From the NCBI GenBank assembly GCA_964410665.1, contig CAYPIE010000050.1, positions 1 through 44,149 of the forward strand: DNA of 44,149 nucleotides. The letters run 5' to 3'. Positions 9,658 to 18,340 of this stretch are shown piece by piece. The translations under genes and the position numbers were made by a program. Every line of letters starts with the position of its first letter. Position 1 is the first letter of the stretch. The notes below the pieces were generated by a model, which made no database searches, had not been told where the DNA came from, and was given only the letters and a program-made list of their open reading frames with translations. The stretch comes from CAYPIE01 sp964410665 (GTDB lineage: Bacteria; Planctomycetota; Planctomycetia; Gemmatales; Gemmataceae).

Positions 9658-10722
9658 TCAAGTCTGGGCGGCGAGTCGCTGCTGCTTGTCGTAGTCTTTC
9701 AAGGCCGCGATCAACTCTTCCATATTGCCCATGAGGATGGCGTCGAGTTTGTACAAGCTCAGGTTGATTCGGTGGTCCGAGACGCGGTTTTCCGGGAAAT
9801 TATAGGTCCGGATGCGTTCGCTGCGGTCACCGGAGCCGATCAGGGTTTTTCGGGCGGCAGAACGCTCCTTGTGCTTGCGTTCTTGTTCGAGTTCGAAAAC
9901 GCGGCTTCGCAAGATGCGCATGGCCCGATCCCGGTTTTTATGTTGGCTACGTTCGTCCTGGCATTTGACCTCAATACCGGTCGGGATATGCCGGACACGC
10001 ACCGCGCTTTCCGTCTTGTTCACGTGCTGGCCGCCGGCACCGCCGGCGCGCATGGTTTCCCACTCGAGATCTTGGGGTCGGATATTGACGGCGACCTCAT
10101 CGGGCTCCGGCAGAATGGCCACGGTGGCGGCCGAGGTGTGAATGCGTCCCTTGGCCTCGGTTTTGGGGACGCGCTGCACGCGATGGCCTCCCGACTCATA
10201 GCGAAGGGTGCGAAACACGCCGTCACCGGTGATGCTGAAGACGATTTCCTTAACGCCGCCGGCCTCACCTTCTTGGGCAGAGATCTCCTCGACCACCCAG
10301 CCTTGATCACGGGCATAGCGGGTGTACATGCTATACAAATCGCCCGCAAAGAGTGCAGCCTCATCGCCTCCCGTGCCAGCACGGATTTCGACAATCAGGC
10401 TGGAAAAATCATCCTCTGGATCGACCAAAATCAGGTCTTCCAGTTGATCCTGGATGACTTGTAGCTGGGTCTGCAATTGCTCTAATTCTTCCGCGGCCAG
10501 AGCGCGCATTTCTGGATCGGCATCGGAGAGGACTGCCTCGGCCTGGGCGATACTGGCGGTGAGTTCTTCATATTCCAGATAGGGCCGCACGACTTTGAGC
10601 AAGGTGCCATGCTCTCGGGCGAGCTGGCCATAGCGGTTGCTGTCGGCGATGACATCAGGATCGGCGAGCAGTTCTTCGAGTTCCTGGAACCGCTCGACCC
10701 TTTTACGTAACACGGGCCACAT
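9658..10722 (-). CDS. prfA: Peptide chain release factor 1
   Basis: 354 residues from ATG at 10722. RF1 reads UAA/UAG and triggers peptide release. The GGQ loop is in RAGGAGGQHVNKTESAVR. The anticodon-like tripeptide region VQRVPKTEAKGRIHTS has the P-x-T form of RF1, not the SPF of RF2. The length matches the family (about 355-360). A TTG at 10743 would add seven residues but has no usable ribosome binding site. The order rpmE-prfA-prmC is seen in many bacteria. Confidence 0.95.
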   Translation of the reverse strand: MWPVLRKRVERFQELEELLADPDVIADSNRYGQLAREHGTLLKVVRPYLEYEELTASIAQAEAVLSDADPEMRALAAEELEQLQTQLQVIQDQLEDLILVDPEDDFSSLIVEIRAGTGGDEAALFAGDLYSMYTRYARDQGWVVEEISAQEGEAGGVKEIVFSITGDGVFRTLRYESGGHRVQRVPKTEAKGRIHTSAATVAILPEPDEVAVNIRPQDLEWETMRAGGAGGQHVNKTESAVRVRHIPTGIEVKCQDERSQHKNRDRAMRILRSRVFELEQERKHKERSAARKTLIGSGDRSERIRTYNFPENRVSDHRINLSLYKLDAILMGNMEELIAALKDYDKQQRLAAQT

Positions 10723-10868
10723 GACTGGTGTTGTCGGTGACAACCCTCATCAGGCAGAGAAAAGCCATTCGTATGGGAAAACGCCTTTAGAATACGTTTG
10801 GACCGGGATCACTGGCACAGCGATCCCGGTCCCGGAGCTGCCGCCCTACCATGGGCCGAGGCAAGAGG

Positions 10869-11102
10869 CTAAGAGCCTTGGTTTTTTTTGCGACGGGTGT
10901 AGGAGGCGTTTTTGTACTTGTTTTGGAATTTTTCCACGCGACCGGTGGTATCCACAAACTTCATCTTCCCAGTAAAGAATGGGTGACAGGCCGAGCAGAT
11001 TTCGACGTTGATTACCTCGCGGGTGCTGCGAGTCTTTACACGATGACCGCAACCGCAGATGATCATGGCGTCTTGATAGGTGGGGTGGATCTCTTTTTTC
11101 AT
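10869..11102 (-). CDS. rpmE: Ribosomal protein bL31, zinc-binding form
   Basis: 77 residues starting MKKEIHPTYQDA, a very typical bL31 N-terminus. The Cys pairs are in ICGCGH and CSACH, so this is the zinc-binding (C+) form of the 50S protein. The basic C-terminus (ASYTRRKKNQGS) suits rRNA contact. It lies 146 nt upstream of prfA on the same strand. Confidence 0.95.
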   Translation of the reverse strand: MKKEIHPTYQDAMIICGCGHRVKTRSTREVINVEICSACHPFFTGKMKFVDTTGRVEKFQNKYKNASYTRRKKNQGS

Positions 11103-11260
11103 TGTGCGTACTCGACTTCGCCAAGGGGCCGGCATAACGTCAGGTATTGTAAGAATTACGGCCCGCGTACGACAAGGGGTGGTTGCTCGTGTTGGCACGA
11201 TGGTAAGCCATTGGCAAAAAGATGCGCATCCCAATGCCAGGACACCCCGCGGAGTGCATT

Positions 11261-12124
11261 ATGGAAACGGATTGGATGATCGGCGGCTTGTGGGCGATCA
11301 CGCTGGTGTTGATGGGCTGGAACTGGTTACCGGCCTTGTTGGCTGCCTTGGGTAAGACGAGTTATCACAATGGCGGGAGTGAAGAGACCACCGGGCTAGA
11401 GGTGAGTGAAGCCGAACCGGATTATGCCTACTGGTTAGAGCAGTTCCAAGAGCTCGGGTACCGCCCCGTGGGGCACGGCTGGTTTCGGATTGTTTATGCG
11501 GGGGATCGTTGGGTGTCGCGGTCGCGGGTGCGCGTGTTTTATTCGTCCCAGGATCGCTTTTTTGCCTTTGTCCAGACCGGTGATTCCCCGTTCGATTTTT
11601 GGTTGATCGTAACGATTGCGACCTGCTGGAATAACGGTGGTTTGCTGTGCACCACCAATGTCCGTCATGCCGACAGTGAGCAGCTGTCGCTGGAATCGCT
11701 GGATTATGTTCGGGTTGGCCAGCCGACGCATCGGGTCAGCGAGCTGGTCGAGCAGCACCTGCGCGTCCGCAGCGAACTCGAAGACTCCTCGCGGCGTCCG
11801 GACCCGAGCCGCAGCCTGGACACGTTGTTGGACGCAGCAAAGGAGTATGCTGGACCGGATTTGTGTCGCTTTTATCGCCGGGCGGGACGCAGTTTCCTGA
11901 ATGTCAACGGTCTGTTTCATCTTTGTGTGACCATTCCAGGTGCGGTGGTGCTTGGCCCGACGCATTGGGGGGTACCGTTGAGTAATCTGGTGTTGCATGC
12001 GGTGCTCCGTTTTGGCCAATGGGCCCAGAATCAGCAGCTGGCTCAGATGATTCGTCAGCAGTTGCTTGGCCTGCGTGCCGAGCAGGTGACCGCTGGCCAG
12101 GCGTCGGTGCCAACGGAGGATTAG
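11261..12124 (+). CDS. Conserved hypothetical protein, 287 aa, one N-terminal membrane helix
   Basis: I do not recognise the family. The protein begins with a hydrophobic segment (MIGGLWAITLVLMGWNWLPALLAAL, roughly residues 6-30), probably a membrane anchor. A soluble domain follows with several aromatic clusters (GHGWFRIVYAGDRWVSRSRVRVFY) and a helical C-terminus. The ATG at 11261 has GGAG 6 nt upstream; an ATG at 11222 in frame would add 13 residues but lacks a good site. It is divergent from rpmE. It could be a membrane-anchored protein with a beta-rich domain. Confidence 0.6.
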   Translation: METDWMIGGLWAITLVLMGWNWLPALLAALGKTSYHNGGSEETTGLEVSEAEPDYAYWLEQFQELGYRPVGHGWFRIVYAGDRWVSRSRVRVFYSSQDRFFAFVQTGDSPFDFWLIVTIATCWNNGGLLCTTNVRHADSEQLSLESLDYVRVGQPTHRVSELVEQHLRVRSELEDSSRRPDPSRSLDTLLDAAKEYAGPDLCRFYRRAGRSFLNVNGLFHLCVTIPGAVVLGPTHWGVPLSNLVLHAVLRFGQWAQNQQLAQMIRQQLLGLRAEQVTAGQASVPTED

Positions 12125-12328
12125 CGACCCCGATCTGCCGTTCACGCGGTGGGGCCCTCGGCTTCGATTTGGTGGTGGGGTTGGCAGAGGGTCGCGACCC
12201 CTTGCGAGCGTTTGGCCGGTTGTTCCGCAGCCCGTTGGATCGCCATCTTGGCATGGTCGGCCAGGTTGTTGAGCGGCAAGTCGTGGATGCCCAAGTTTGC
12301 GCCGCTGTTCCTGTCCTGGGAGAAATCG
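12125..12328. other. Intergenic stretch with a weak minus-strand open frame
   Basis: About 200 bases between two convergent genes. On the minus strand a frame ending at TGA 12142-12144 reads HDLPLNNLADHAKMAIQRAA and ends TLCQPHHQIEAEGPTA. It is protein-like in composition, and CQPHH recalls the end of an HNH nuclease motif. No ATG start or ribosome binding site is visible; only TTG codons near 12280-12300 could start it. It may be a gene remnant or chance. Confidence 0.25.
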
Positions 12329-13687
12329 TTAGCGCTTGCCCCACAGAGGTTCGGCCTGTTCGGCTTCCCAGCGGGCCAGGGCTTGCCGCAAGGTTTTCGT
12401 TCGTTCGGGCTGGGACGCGGCGAGGTTGTGGGTTTCGCCGAGGTCGCTGGCGACGTTGTAAAGAGCGAATGGGGTATTGGACTTGCGGCCCTGTCGGACC
12501 AGCTTCCAGTCGCCCTGGCGAATGGCCAGGTTTGGGCCGTAACGCCAGCACAGCAGTGGGTGCGGTGGTCCAGATTCTTTTCCGGTCAGATAGGGCAATA
12601 AGTTGATGCCATCGAGTGGCTTCTGCCCGGTGGGCTTCAGATTGGCCGCGGCCAGGATGGTGGGCAATAGATCCAGGGCGATCACGGGTTGGTCATAAGT
12701 TTGGCTGGCTGGCAGCGTGCCCGGCCAGGTCATCAGAAAGGGGATGCGAATGCCCCCTTCCCAGAGGTGGCCTTTGCCACCGCGCAAGGGAGCATTGCTG
12801 GAGGTGAGTTCTTGGGGCGGGCCACCGTTGTCGCTCAGAAAGATGATCAGGGTGTCGCGTTGGAGCTGGTGTTGCCGCAGGCGGTCCAGGATCGCGCCGA
12901 CACTGGCGTCCATGGCGGAGAGCATCCCGGCAAACACCTGGCGTTGCAAGTCGGTAATGTGGGCATGTGGCTTCAAGTAGCGGAGTGTCGCCTGCATGGG
13001 GCTGTGGACTGCAGAATAGGCCAGCATCAGGAAAAAGGCTTTCTCCGCGTGCTGGTCAATAAACTGTACAGCCTCGCGGGTAAACGCATCGGTGAGGTAA
13101 GCCGACTCTTCGACCGGAGTGTTCCCGCGCAGAATAGGGTTGGCGGAATCATACGGTGGTTCGTTCTCACGCAGCCGGGTCACCGCACCCCGATAAGGAG
13201 TTGGCAGGTAGAAGTGCCCCTCATGAAGGAAGCCAAAGAAGGTATCGAAGCCACGGCGCTGCGGGTGGTACTTGGCGGTGCCACCCAGATGCCACTTGCC
13301 GACCAGGCCAGTGGCATAGCCGGCCTGTTTCAGAGCATCTGCGATAGTTTGTTCTGGCAGGGGCAGTCCGATCTTCGGGTCCAAGTTCGCCTTGCCGACG
13401 ACGTTGCGTTCGTGGCCGAAGCGGGTTTGGTAGCGGCCGGTAAGCAGGCCAGCCCGGGAAGGGCAACAATACGGTGCAGAGACGTAGCCTTGCGTGCAGC
13501 GGATGCCCCGTTTGGCCAGCGAGTCAATATGGGGCGTCGGGATCTCAGGGTTACCCTGGCAGCCGAGTTCGCCATAGCCCAGGTCATCGGCGACCAAGAT
13601 AAGAATATTTGGTTGCCGCGCTGGCTCAGCCGCGCTCAAGCTGGCCAGCGGTAGGAGTCCGAGGAGCAGGGTGGTCGACCATCGCAT
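12329..13687 (-). CDS. Secreted arylsulfatase, type I
   Basis: 452 residues with a signal peptide (TTLLLGLLPLASLSAA). Metal-binding NILILVADDLG starts the alkaline phosphatase fold. The formylglycine site is APYCCPSRAGLLTGR, a C-x-P-S-R motif in which Cys74 would be converted to formylglycine. HHP-like and HLGG regions (KWHLGG) follow, as expected. It hydrolyses a sulfate ester, probably on a polysaccharide, outside the cytoplasm; the substrate class cannot be assigned. Its start overlaps the upstream sulfatase stop as TAATG (1 nt), so the two are almost certainly co-translated. Confidence 0.92.
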   Translation of the reverse strand: MRWSTTLLLGLLPLASLSAAEPARQPNILILVADDLGYGELGCQGNPEIPTPHIDSLAKRGIRCTQGYVSAPYCCPSRAGLLTGRYQTRFGHERNVVGKANLDPKIGLPLPEQTIADALKQAGYATGLVGKWHLGGTAKYHPQRRGFDTFFGFLHEGHFYLPTPYRGAVTRLRENEPPYDSANPILRGNTPVEESAYLTDAFTREAVQFIDQHAEKAFFLMLAYSAVHSPMQATLRYLKPHAHITDLQRQVFAGMLSAMDASVGAILDRLRQHQLQRDTLIIFLSDNGGPPQELTSSNAPLRGGKGHLWEGGIRIPFLMTWPGTLPASQTYDQPVIALDLLPTILAAANLKPTGQKPLDGINLLPYLTGKESGPPHPLLCWRYGPNLAIRQGDWKLVRQGRKSNTPFALYNVASDLGETHNLAASQPERTKTLRQALARWEAEQAEPLWGKR

Positions 13688-14994
13688 TATTCATCACCCC
13701 AGGTAGGCGACCACCATTGATCAAGATGTTGTTGCAAGGTTTGCACCCGCTGGGGGTGCTTCGCGGCCAAGTTGTGCTGCTCGATCGGGTCGGCGTGAAT
13801 ATGGTATAGCTCGACCGCAGCCTGGGGCAGGTTCCAGCGGGCTGGGACGATCAGCTTCCAGCCGTCTGCGATAACCCAGCGGTAGTTCAGGCTTGAGGCG
13901 GGTTCGTTCACATCGACTGCGTTGTGCTTAAACACTGCACCAAAGATGGCTTTCCGGTCTTGAATGGCCTGTTCGTTGAGAAGGTTGATCCCCTGCATTG
14001 CCTCCGTAGGTTGAATACCCACGGCGTGCAACAGGGTTGGCATTAAGTCAACGCTACTTACCGCGGCGTTGGACGATCGCGGCTTCAGTTTGTGGGGCCA
14101 GCGGAGCATGATCGGCGTGCGTAGGCCTCCGTCGTACGGGGAACGCTTGGAGCGTGGAGCGTAGCGGCCAGAGTTGGGGTTCTGGATCCAGCCGTTGTCG
14201 CAGACATAGACCACGATCGTGTTATCGGCCAGGCCTTTGCGGTCCAGGTGTTGGAGCAAGGCGCCGCAGGTTTCATCGAACCACTCACACATGGCCCAGT
14301 ATCGGGCGATGTGGATCGACGGGGTCTTGTCGCGATACTTGGCCAGCAAACGGGCCGGAGGGGTGTGCGGGCTGTGCGGCATGAATGGCGCATACCAGAC
14401 GTAGAATGGTTTCTTGTCTTCAACCGCGCGGTTGATGAAAGTGGTGATCTCCTTGAGCCCTTGGCGGCCGATGGTCAGGCCTTCGTCGCCGTGGCGACCA
14501 CCCCGTTTGGGGTCGCCGTGGGTCATACCATCGGTAAAGCCGCAGCGGCAGTGGTGGCCCTCCCACCATTTGCCGGTTTGTAGGCTGAGGTAACCCTTCG
14601 TGGCTAGCAGTCGAGGTAAGGTTGGCACTCGCTCGATGTTGGCGATCATCTTGGCCAAGTCAGCCTTGTAGTTTGGGTGCTGGCGGGCCCGGCGCGCGGG
14701 AACACCGTCGGGGATTGGCGGGTCGTTGCTGGTGATACGGTGCTGCTGCGGGAACAGGCCGGTAACGATGCTGGCCAGGCTTGGCCTGCACAGGCTGGAC
14801 GGTACGTAGCCGCGCGGAAAAATCAGGCTCTCTTTGGCCAGCTGATCCAAGTGGGGCGTCTCGATGTGCGGATGGCCCATAAAGCCGTAGTCGGTCCAAG
14901 CCTGATCATCGGCAATGATCATGAGAATGTTCGGGGGGTCGGCGGTCAAGGACCCGGGAAACCAGAGCAAGGCAAGCAAGACGAGGCTACGCAC
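13687..14994 (-). CDS. Secreted sulfatase, type I
   Basis: 435 residues from GTG at 14994, with a signal peptide (LVLLALLWFPGSLTA). NILMIIADDQAWTDYG supplies metal-binding Asp residues. The modification site is SLCRPSLASIVTG, a C-x-P-S form in which the usual Arg is replaced by Leu; Cys69 is the predicted formylglycine precursor. GTG at 14994 is chosen because GGGAGG lies 5 nt upstream and the signal peptide begins there; the longer frame to 15069 adds an unlikely 25-residue leader. It lies upstream of the second sulfatase in a two-gene operon. The substrate is unknown, probably a sulfated glycan. Confidence 0.9.
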   Translation of the reverse strand: MRSLVLLALLWFPGSLTADPPNILMIIADDQAWTDYGFMGHPHIETPHLDQLAKESLIFPRGYVPSSLCRPSLASIVTGLFPQQHRITSNDPPIPDGVPARRARQHPNYKADLAKMIANIERVPTLPRLLATKGYLSLQTGKWWEGHHCRCGFTDGMTHGDPKRGGRHGDEGLTIGRQGLKEITTFINRAVEDKKPFYVWYAPFMPHSPHTPPARLLAKYRDKTPSIHIARYWAMCEWFDETCGALLQHLDRKGLADNTIVVYVCDNGWIQNPNSGRYAPRSKRSPYDGGLRTPIMLRWPHKLKPRSSNAAVSSVDLMPTLLHAVGIQPTEAMQGINLLNEQAIQDRKAIFGAVFKHNAVDVNEPASSLNYRWVIADGWKLIVPARWNLPQAAVELYHIHADPIEQHNLAAKHPQRVQTLQQHLDQWWSPTWGDE

Positions 14995-15086
14995 AACAAC
15001 CTCCCTATCCGGATAGGTGCTTTTCCCAAGTGGGAGCCACTGACTAGGATAAATCGAAGCGAACCCCAAGGTAGGACTTCCCGATC

Positions 15087-15905
15087 ATGAGTACCACCTC
15101 TGTCAAGGCCAGCCAACGTCCGATTACGGTGCCGGATTATGTTGAGGCGAAGCGTGCGGGCCGCAGATTGACCCTGTTGACTGCCTACGATTACACTTTT
15201 GCCCGGCTAGCCGACCAGGCGGAACTGGATGGCATCTTGGTCGGCGACTCGTTGGGCATGGTCATTAAGGGGCAGTCGCATTCGCTGGAGGTGACCCTCG
15301 ATGAGGTAATCTACCATACTCGGTGCGTGGCCCGGGGCGTCGAGCGGGCGCTTTTGATCGCCGACCTGCCGTTCATGACTTACCAAGTGGGCCCAGCCCA
15401 GGCCTTGCGCAGCGCCGGTCGACTGATCCAGGAGGGGGCCGCGCAGGCGGTCAAGCTGGAAGGGGGCGAGCGGAGTGCCGCGGCGGTCCAGCGGATCGTT
15501 GCCGCCGGCATCCCGGTCATGGGGCATGTCGGCATGACGCCGCAGTCAGTGCATCAGTATGGTGGCTTCCGGGTACAGCGTGAGCAGGATCGCATTCTGG
15601 CCGACGCCCGGGCCATCGCCAAGGCAGGGGCGTTTGCGATGGTGCTCGAGTGCATTCCCAGCGACCTGGCCGCAACGATCACTCGGGAAGTCGGGATCCC
15701 GACCATCGGCATCGGCGCGGGCAGCGACTGCGATGGGCAAATCCTGGTTCTGCAGGACATGCTCGGACTATTTGACAAGGTAATGCCGAAGTTTGTCAAG
15801 CAATACGCTCAACTCGGCGAGCAGGTTCGGCAGGCGATCACCACCTACCGGGATGAAGTGACCGCGGGGACATTCCCGGGTCCGGAGCATGGCTATCGGG
15901 GATAA
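15087..15905 (+). CDS. panB: 3-methyl-2-oxobutanoate hydroxymethyltransferase
   Basis: 272 residues. It transfers a hydroxymethyl group from methylene-THF to alpha-ketoisovalerate, the first committed step to pantothenate and CoA. Family landmarks are LTAYDYTFARLADQA, DGILVGDSLGMVIKG with its metal-binding Asp, VKLEGG, and HVGMTPQSVHQYGGF. IPTIGIGAGSDCDGQILVLQDMLG is also typical. Length is standard. It is divergent from the sulfatases and convergent with the nucleoside hydrolase gene. Confidence 0.95.
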   Translation: MSTTSVKASQRPITVPDYVEAKRAGRRLTLLTAYDYTFARLADQAELDGILVGDSLGMVIKGQSHSLEVTLDEVIYHTRCVARGVERALLIADLPFMTYQVGPAQALRSAGRLIQEGAAQAVKLEGGERSAAAVQRIVAAGIPVMGHVGMTPQSVHQYGGFRVQREQDRILADARAIAKAGAFAMVLECIPSDLAATITREVGIPTIGIGAGSDCDGQILVLQDMLGLFDKVMPKFVKQYAQLGEQVRQAITTYRDEVTAGTFPGPEHGYRG

Positions 15906-15914
15906 CACTTGGGC

Positions 15915-16841
15915 CTAGGCTGCCGCCTTCAACAGCCTTTCCAGATAGGATCGGGCTGCGTTCACATCGAGGTCGGTAGCCAGCCAGCCGTTCGGAGGCG
16001 GTGCCAAAGTGGGGCGGTCATCGACCACAAGCATGCCACGGGTCAGTTCGCCGCGAACTTCTATGTCTAGGTAGACTTCTTGGCGGGTGAGCACTTGAGG
16101 CGTGGCGACGGCCAGGACGCCGACGACGTCCTTGAGGTGAAAGCCTTCGATGCCGTAGACGTGCGAGCTGGTGCGGATGGCATAGGGTGCCATACCCCGG
16201 AGCAGCCGGCCGGTGCGCGACTGGTTGGTGGTGAACTCCATCAGGTCGGCAGGGGAGAAGATCAACTTGCGGGTCACGTCCAGGGGCACCACTGTGGCCG
16301 GGGCGAAAGCGTGCAGTACCGTACGGCTGGCGACCGGGTCGCAGTGGAAGTGGAACTCGGCCGTCGGCGTGCTGTTGCCGGTTTCCTTCCAGGTGCCGCC
16401 GACCAAAATGGTACGGCGTATCAAGCTGTGCAGGTCCGGGTCCCGTTCGTAGGCATGGGCCAACATGGTGGCCGGGCCGAGACAGAGCACGGTAAGTTCG
16501 TCGGGATAGCCGCGCGCCAGCTCGATGAGCAGCTTATCCCCGGGGGTGAGCTGGGCAGGGATGGCACTGGGTAGACTCAGTCCACCCAGTCCACCGGGAC
16601 CATGAAGCTGCTCGCCATCGAGGTCATAAACGATCGGTAGGCTAGCGCCAACACGCGGCCATTTCGGAGGATCGATATGGCCAATCAAGGTATAAACATT
16701 GTGTGTAGCTTGTTCCGCCGAGACATTTCCCGCAGTGGCCACGATGCCCAGCACATCCAGGCTGGGATCTTGAATGGCAAGGGCCATGGCCAAGGCGGTA
16801 TCGATGCCCGGATCGGCAATGAGGACAACTTTTTCGCGCAT
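15915..16841 (-). CDS. Nucleoside hydrolase-family protein with altered metal motif
   Basis: 308 residues, the size of the inosine-uridine nucleoside hydrolase family. The fold landmarks are an N-terminal ADPGIDTALA block, IVATAGNVSAEQATHNV, and a central LTVLCLGPATMLAHA. The canonical N-terminal motif is DTDPGxDDA. Here it reads IADPGIDTA, so the first and last Asp are replaced by Ile and Thr. The remaining Asp residues could still bind metal, but activity is uncertain. It starts 11 nt after the trpD stop, so the pair is likely co-transcribed. It could act in nucleoside salvage or on another ribosyl compound. Confidence 0.75.
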   Translation of the reverse strand: MREKVVLIADPGIDTALAMALAIQDPSLDVLGIVATAGNVSAEQATHNVYTLIGHIDPPKWPRVGASLPIVYDLDGEQLHGPGGLGGLSLPSAIPAQLTPGDKLLIELARGYPDELTVLCLGPATMLAHAYERDPDLHSLIRRTILVGGTWKETGNSTPTAEFHFHCDPVASRTVLHAFAPATVVPLDVTRKLIFSPADLMEFTTNQSRTGRLLRGMAPYAIRTSSHVYGIEGFHLKDVVGVLAVATPQVLTRQEVYLDIEVRGELTRGMLVVDDRPTLAPPPNGWLATDLDVNAARSYLERLLKAAA

Positions 16842-16852
16842 CGGGTGAGATC

Positions 16853-17884
16853 CTATTCCGGGCGAATCTGAAGCAATCGATCAAGCAGTTTTTGTGCGAC
16901 GCCCCGGTCGATCGTCTCCTGAGCCAAGGCCACCCCCGCCTGAACATCTTGGACGCGTTCGGCGGTGAACAGGGCGGCCGCAGTGTTGGCCAGGACGATA
17001 TCCCGCCCGGGATGGGCTTCGCCTCGGAGAATAGCCCGGATGACCGCTGCGCTGGCCTCGGGGCCATCGACCTGAAGCGCCGCCAGGGGCGGAGCGGTCA
17101 GACCAAAGTCATGGACTTGCCAGCGCCACTCCTGCCGCTGCGAACCGCGGATGCAAATCACTCGGGTTGGCGCGGCGAGGCTGACCTCATCCAGGCCGTC
17201 GAGGCCGTGTACCAGCAAGGTTTGTCGCGTGCCAAGGTGCTCAACGGCCGCGGCCATCGGTTCGAGCAGCTCAGCACGCCCTACTCCCAAGAGCTGGTAC
17301 TCGGCATTGGCGGGATTGGCCAGAGGGCCTAAAAGATTGAAGAGCGTGCGAATGCCGAGCTGTCGACGGACTGGGGCAACGTGAGCCATGCTGGGATGAA
17401 AGCTTGGGGCAAAACAGAAGGCAAACTGGCAAGCCTCCAGGCAACGGGCGGTCCACGACAAGCCCGCATCGATGGGTAACCCGAGGGCATGCAACACATC
17501 GGCACTGCCCGAGCGACTGGATACCGCGCGATTGCCATGCTTGACCACTGGGACTCCACAAGCAGCCACCAACAGAGCCACCGTGGTGCTGATGTTAAAG
17601 GTTCCCTGGCGATCGCCACCGGTGCCGCACGTATCGAGTACCGGCCCGTGGCGTACGGTCAGAGGTTGCATGTGCCGTCGGAGGACGCGGGCGGCCGTCG
17701 CCAGCTCCAGGCCAGTCTCTCCTCGCATGCGCAAGGCAGTGAGGAAGCTGGCCGCTTGCCAGTCGGCAAAGTCACCGCGCATCAGATGCTCCAAGGCGGT
17801 GGCGAGGAGCTCGGTCGGCAGTTCCTGACCCTCGACTAGACGTGGAAAGACGGCTGTAAACCATGCAGGACTGGCTTCGCCCAC
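16853..17884 (-). CDS. trpD: Anthranilate phosphoribosyltransferase
   Basis: 343 residues from GTG at 17884. It joins anthranilate to PRPP in tryptophan synthesis. Motifs: DTCGTGGDRQGTFNISTT (PRPP pyrophosphate loop and following block), KHGNRAVSSRSGSADVLHAL (anthranilate-site region), and GIRTLFNLLGPLANPA. GTG at 17884 has GGGGAGG about 9 nt upstream; another GTG at 17917 would add 11 basic residues and is less likely. No other trp gene is nearby, as is common where trp genes are dispersed. Confidence 0.93.
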   Translation of the reverse strand: MGEASPAWFTAVFPRLVEGQELPTELLATALEHLMRGDFADWQAASFLTALRMRGETGLELATAARVLRRHMQPLTVRHGPVLDTCGTGGDRQGTFNISTTVALLVAACGVPVVKHGNRAVSSRSGSADVLHALGLPIDAGLSWTARCLEACQFAFCFAPSFHPSMAHVAPVRRQLGIRTLFNLLGPLANPANAEYQLLGVGRAELLEPMAAAVEHLGTRQTLLVHGLDGLDEVSLAAPTRVICIRGSQRQEWRWQVHDFGLTAPPLAALQVDGPEASAAVIRAILRGEAHPGRDIVLANTAAALFTAERVQDVQAGVALAQETIDRGVAQKLLDRLLQIRPE

Positions 17885-18100
17885 CGCTCGCTTCCTCCCC
17901 TTCGATCTTGGGATCACCCAATCTGGTTGAGCATACCGAAAAAATGGGCGAACGGGGACAATTTTCTCTTCCCTTGTGTACGCCTGTCCTATATACTTCT
18001 TTACATTTAGGGACTATAAGGGTGTGCGCTGATCGGTGGTATCAGTTGAACGTGCGATAACCAACCCAACACTAGCAAACGGATTCGGGAATGTGATTCC

Positions 18101-18147
18101 ATTGTCACCAACAATCTTGTCACCAACAATCTTGTCACCAACAATCT
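18101..18147. repeat. Tandem 15-bp repeat left of the assembly gap
   Basis: Three copies of a 15-bp unit (CTTGTCACCAACAAT phase) run directly into a run of N. The array probably continues into the gap and may have caused it. True copy number is unknown. Confidence 0.85.
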
Positions 18148-18247
18148 NNNNNNNNNNNNNNNNNNNNNNNNNNNNNNNNNNNNNNNNNNNNNNNNNNNNN
18201 NNNNNNNNNNNNNNNNNNNNNNNNNNNNNNNNNNNNNNNNNNNNNNN
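18148..18247. other. Assembly gap, 100 N
   Basis: Exactly 100 N, the conventional size for a gap of unknown length. It is flanked by two different tandem repeats, so missing sequence could be much longer than shown and could hold part of the lexA control region. Confidence 0.97.
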
Positions 18248-18261
18248 ATTGTTAATCTTCT

Positions 18262-18316
18262 TTGACCTTCGACCGTTGACCTTCGACCGTTGACCTTCGA
18301 CCGTTGACCTTCGACC
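18262..18316. repeat. Tandem 14-bp repeat upstream of lexA
   Basis: About 3.9 copies of TTGACCTTCGACCG, ending roughly 25 nt before the lexA start. It differs in unit and length from the repeat on the left of the gap. It could be neutral variable-number repeat or contain regulatory sites: each unit holds two GACC half-sites. No such function is demonstrated by the sequence. Confidence 0.85.
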
Positions 18317-18340
18317 CACCCAAGCCAAGGAATTTGACCC

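Noticed and set aside
9772..10464. A 230-codon plus-strand open frame
   Set aside because: It is antisense to prfA, whose motifs are certain; the translated product has no family features.
12142..12320. Possible short HNH-like gene on the minus strand
   Set aside because: The CQPHH ending is suggestive, but no start codon with a ribosome site and no complete HNH motif can be found.
12689..13654. A 321-codon plus-strand open frame
   Set aside because: It is antisense to a sulfatase gene with clear catalytic motifs; high GC content keeps the opposite frame open.
16080..16574. A 164-codon plus-strand open frame
   Set aside because: Antisense to the nucleoside hydrolase gene; composition is that of a shadow frame.
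18101..18316. Possible CRISPR array
   Set aside because: The units are 14-15 bp, contiguous, with no spacers and no cas genes nearby. They are plain tandem repeats.
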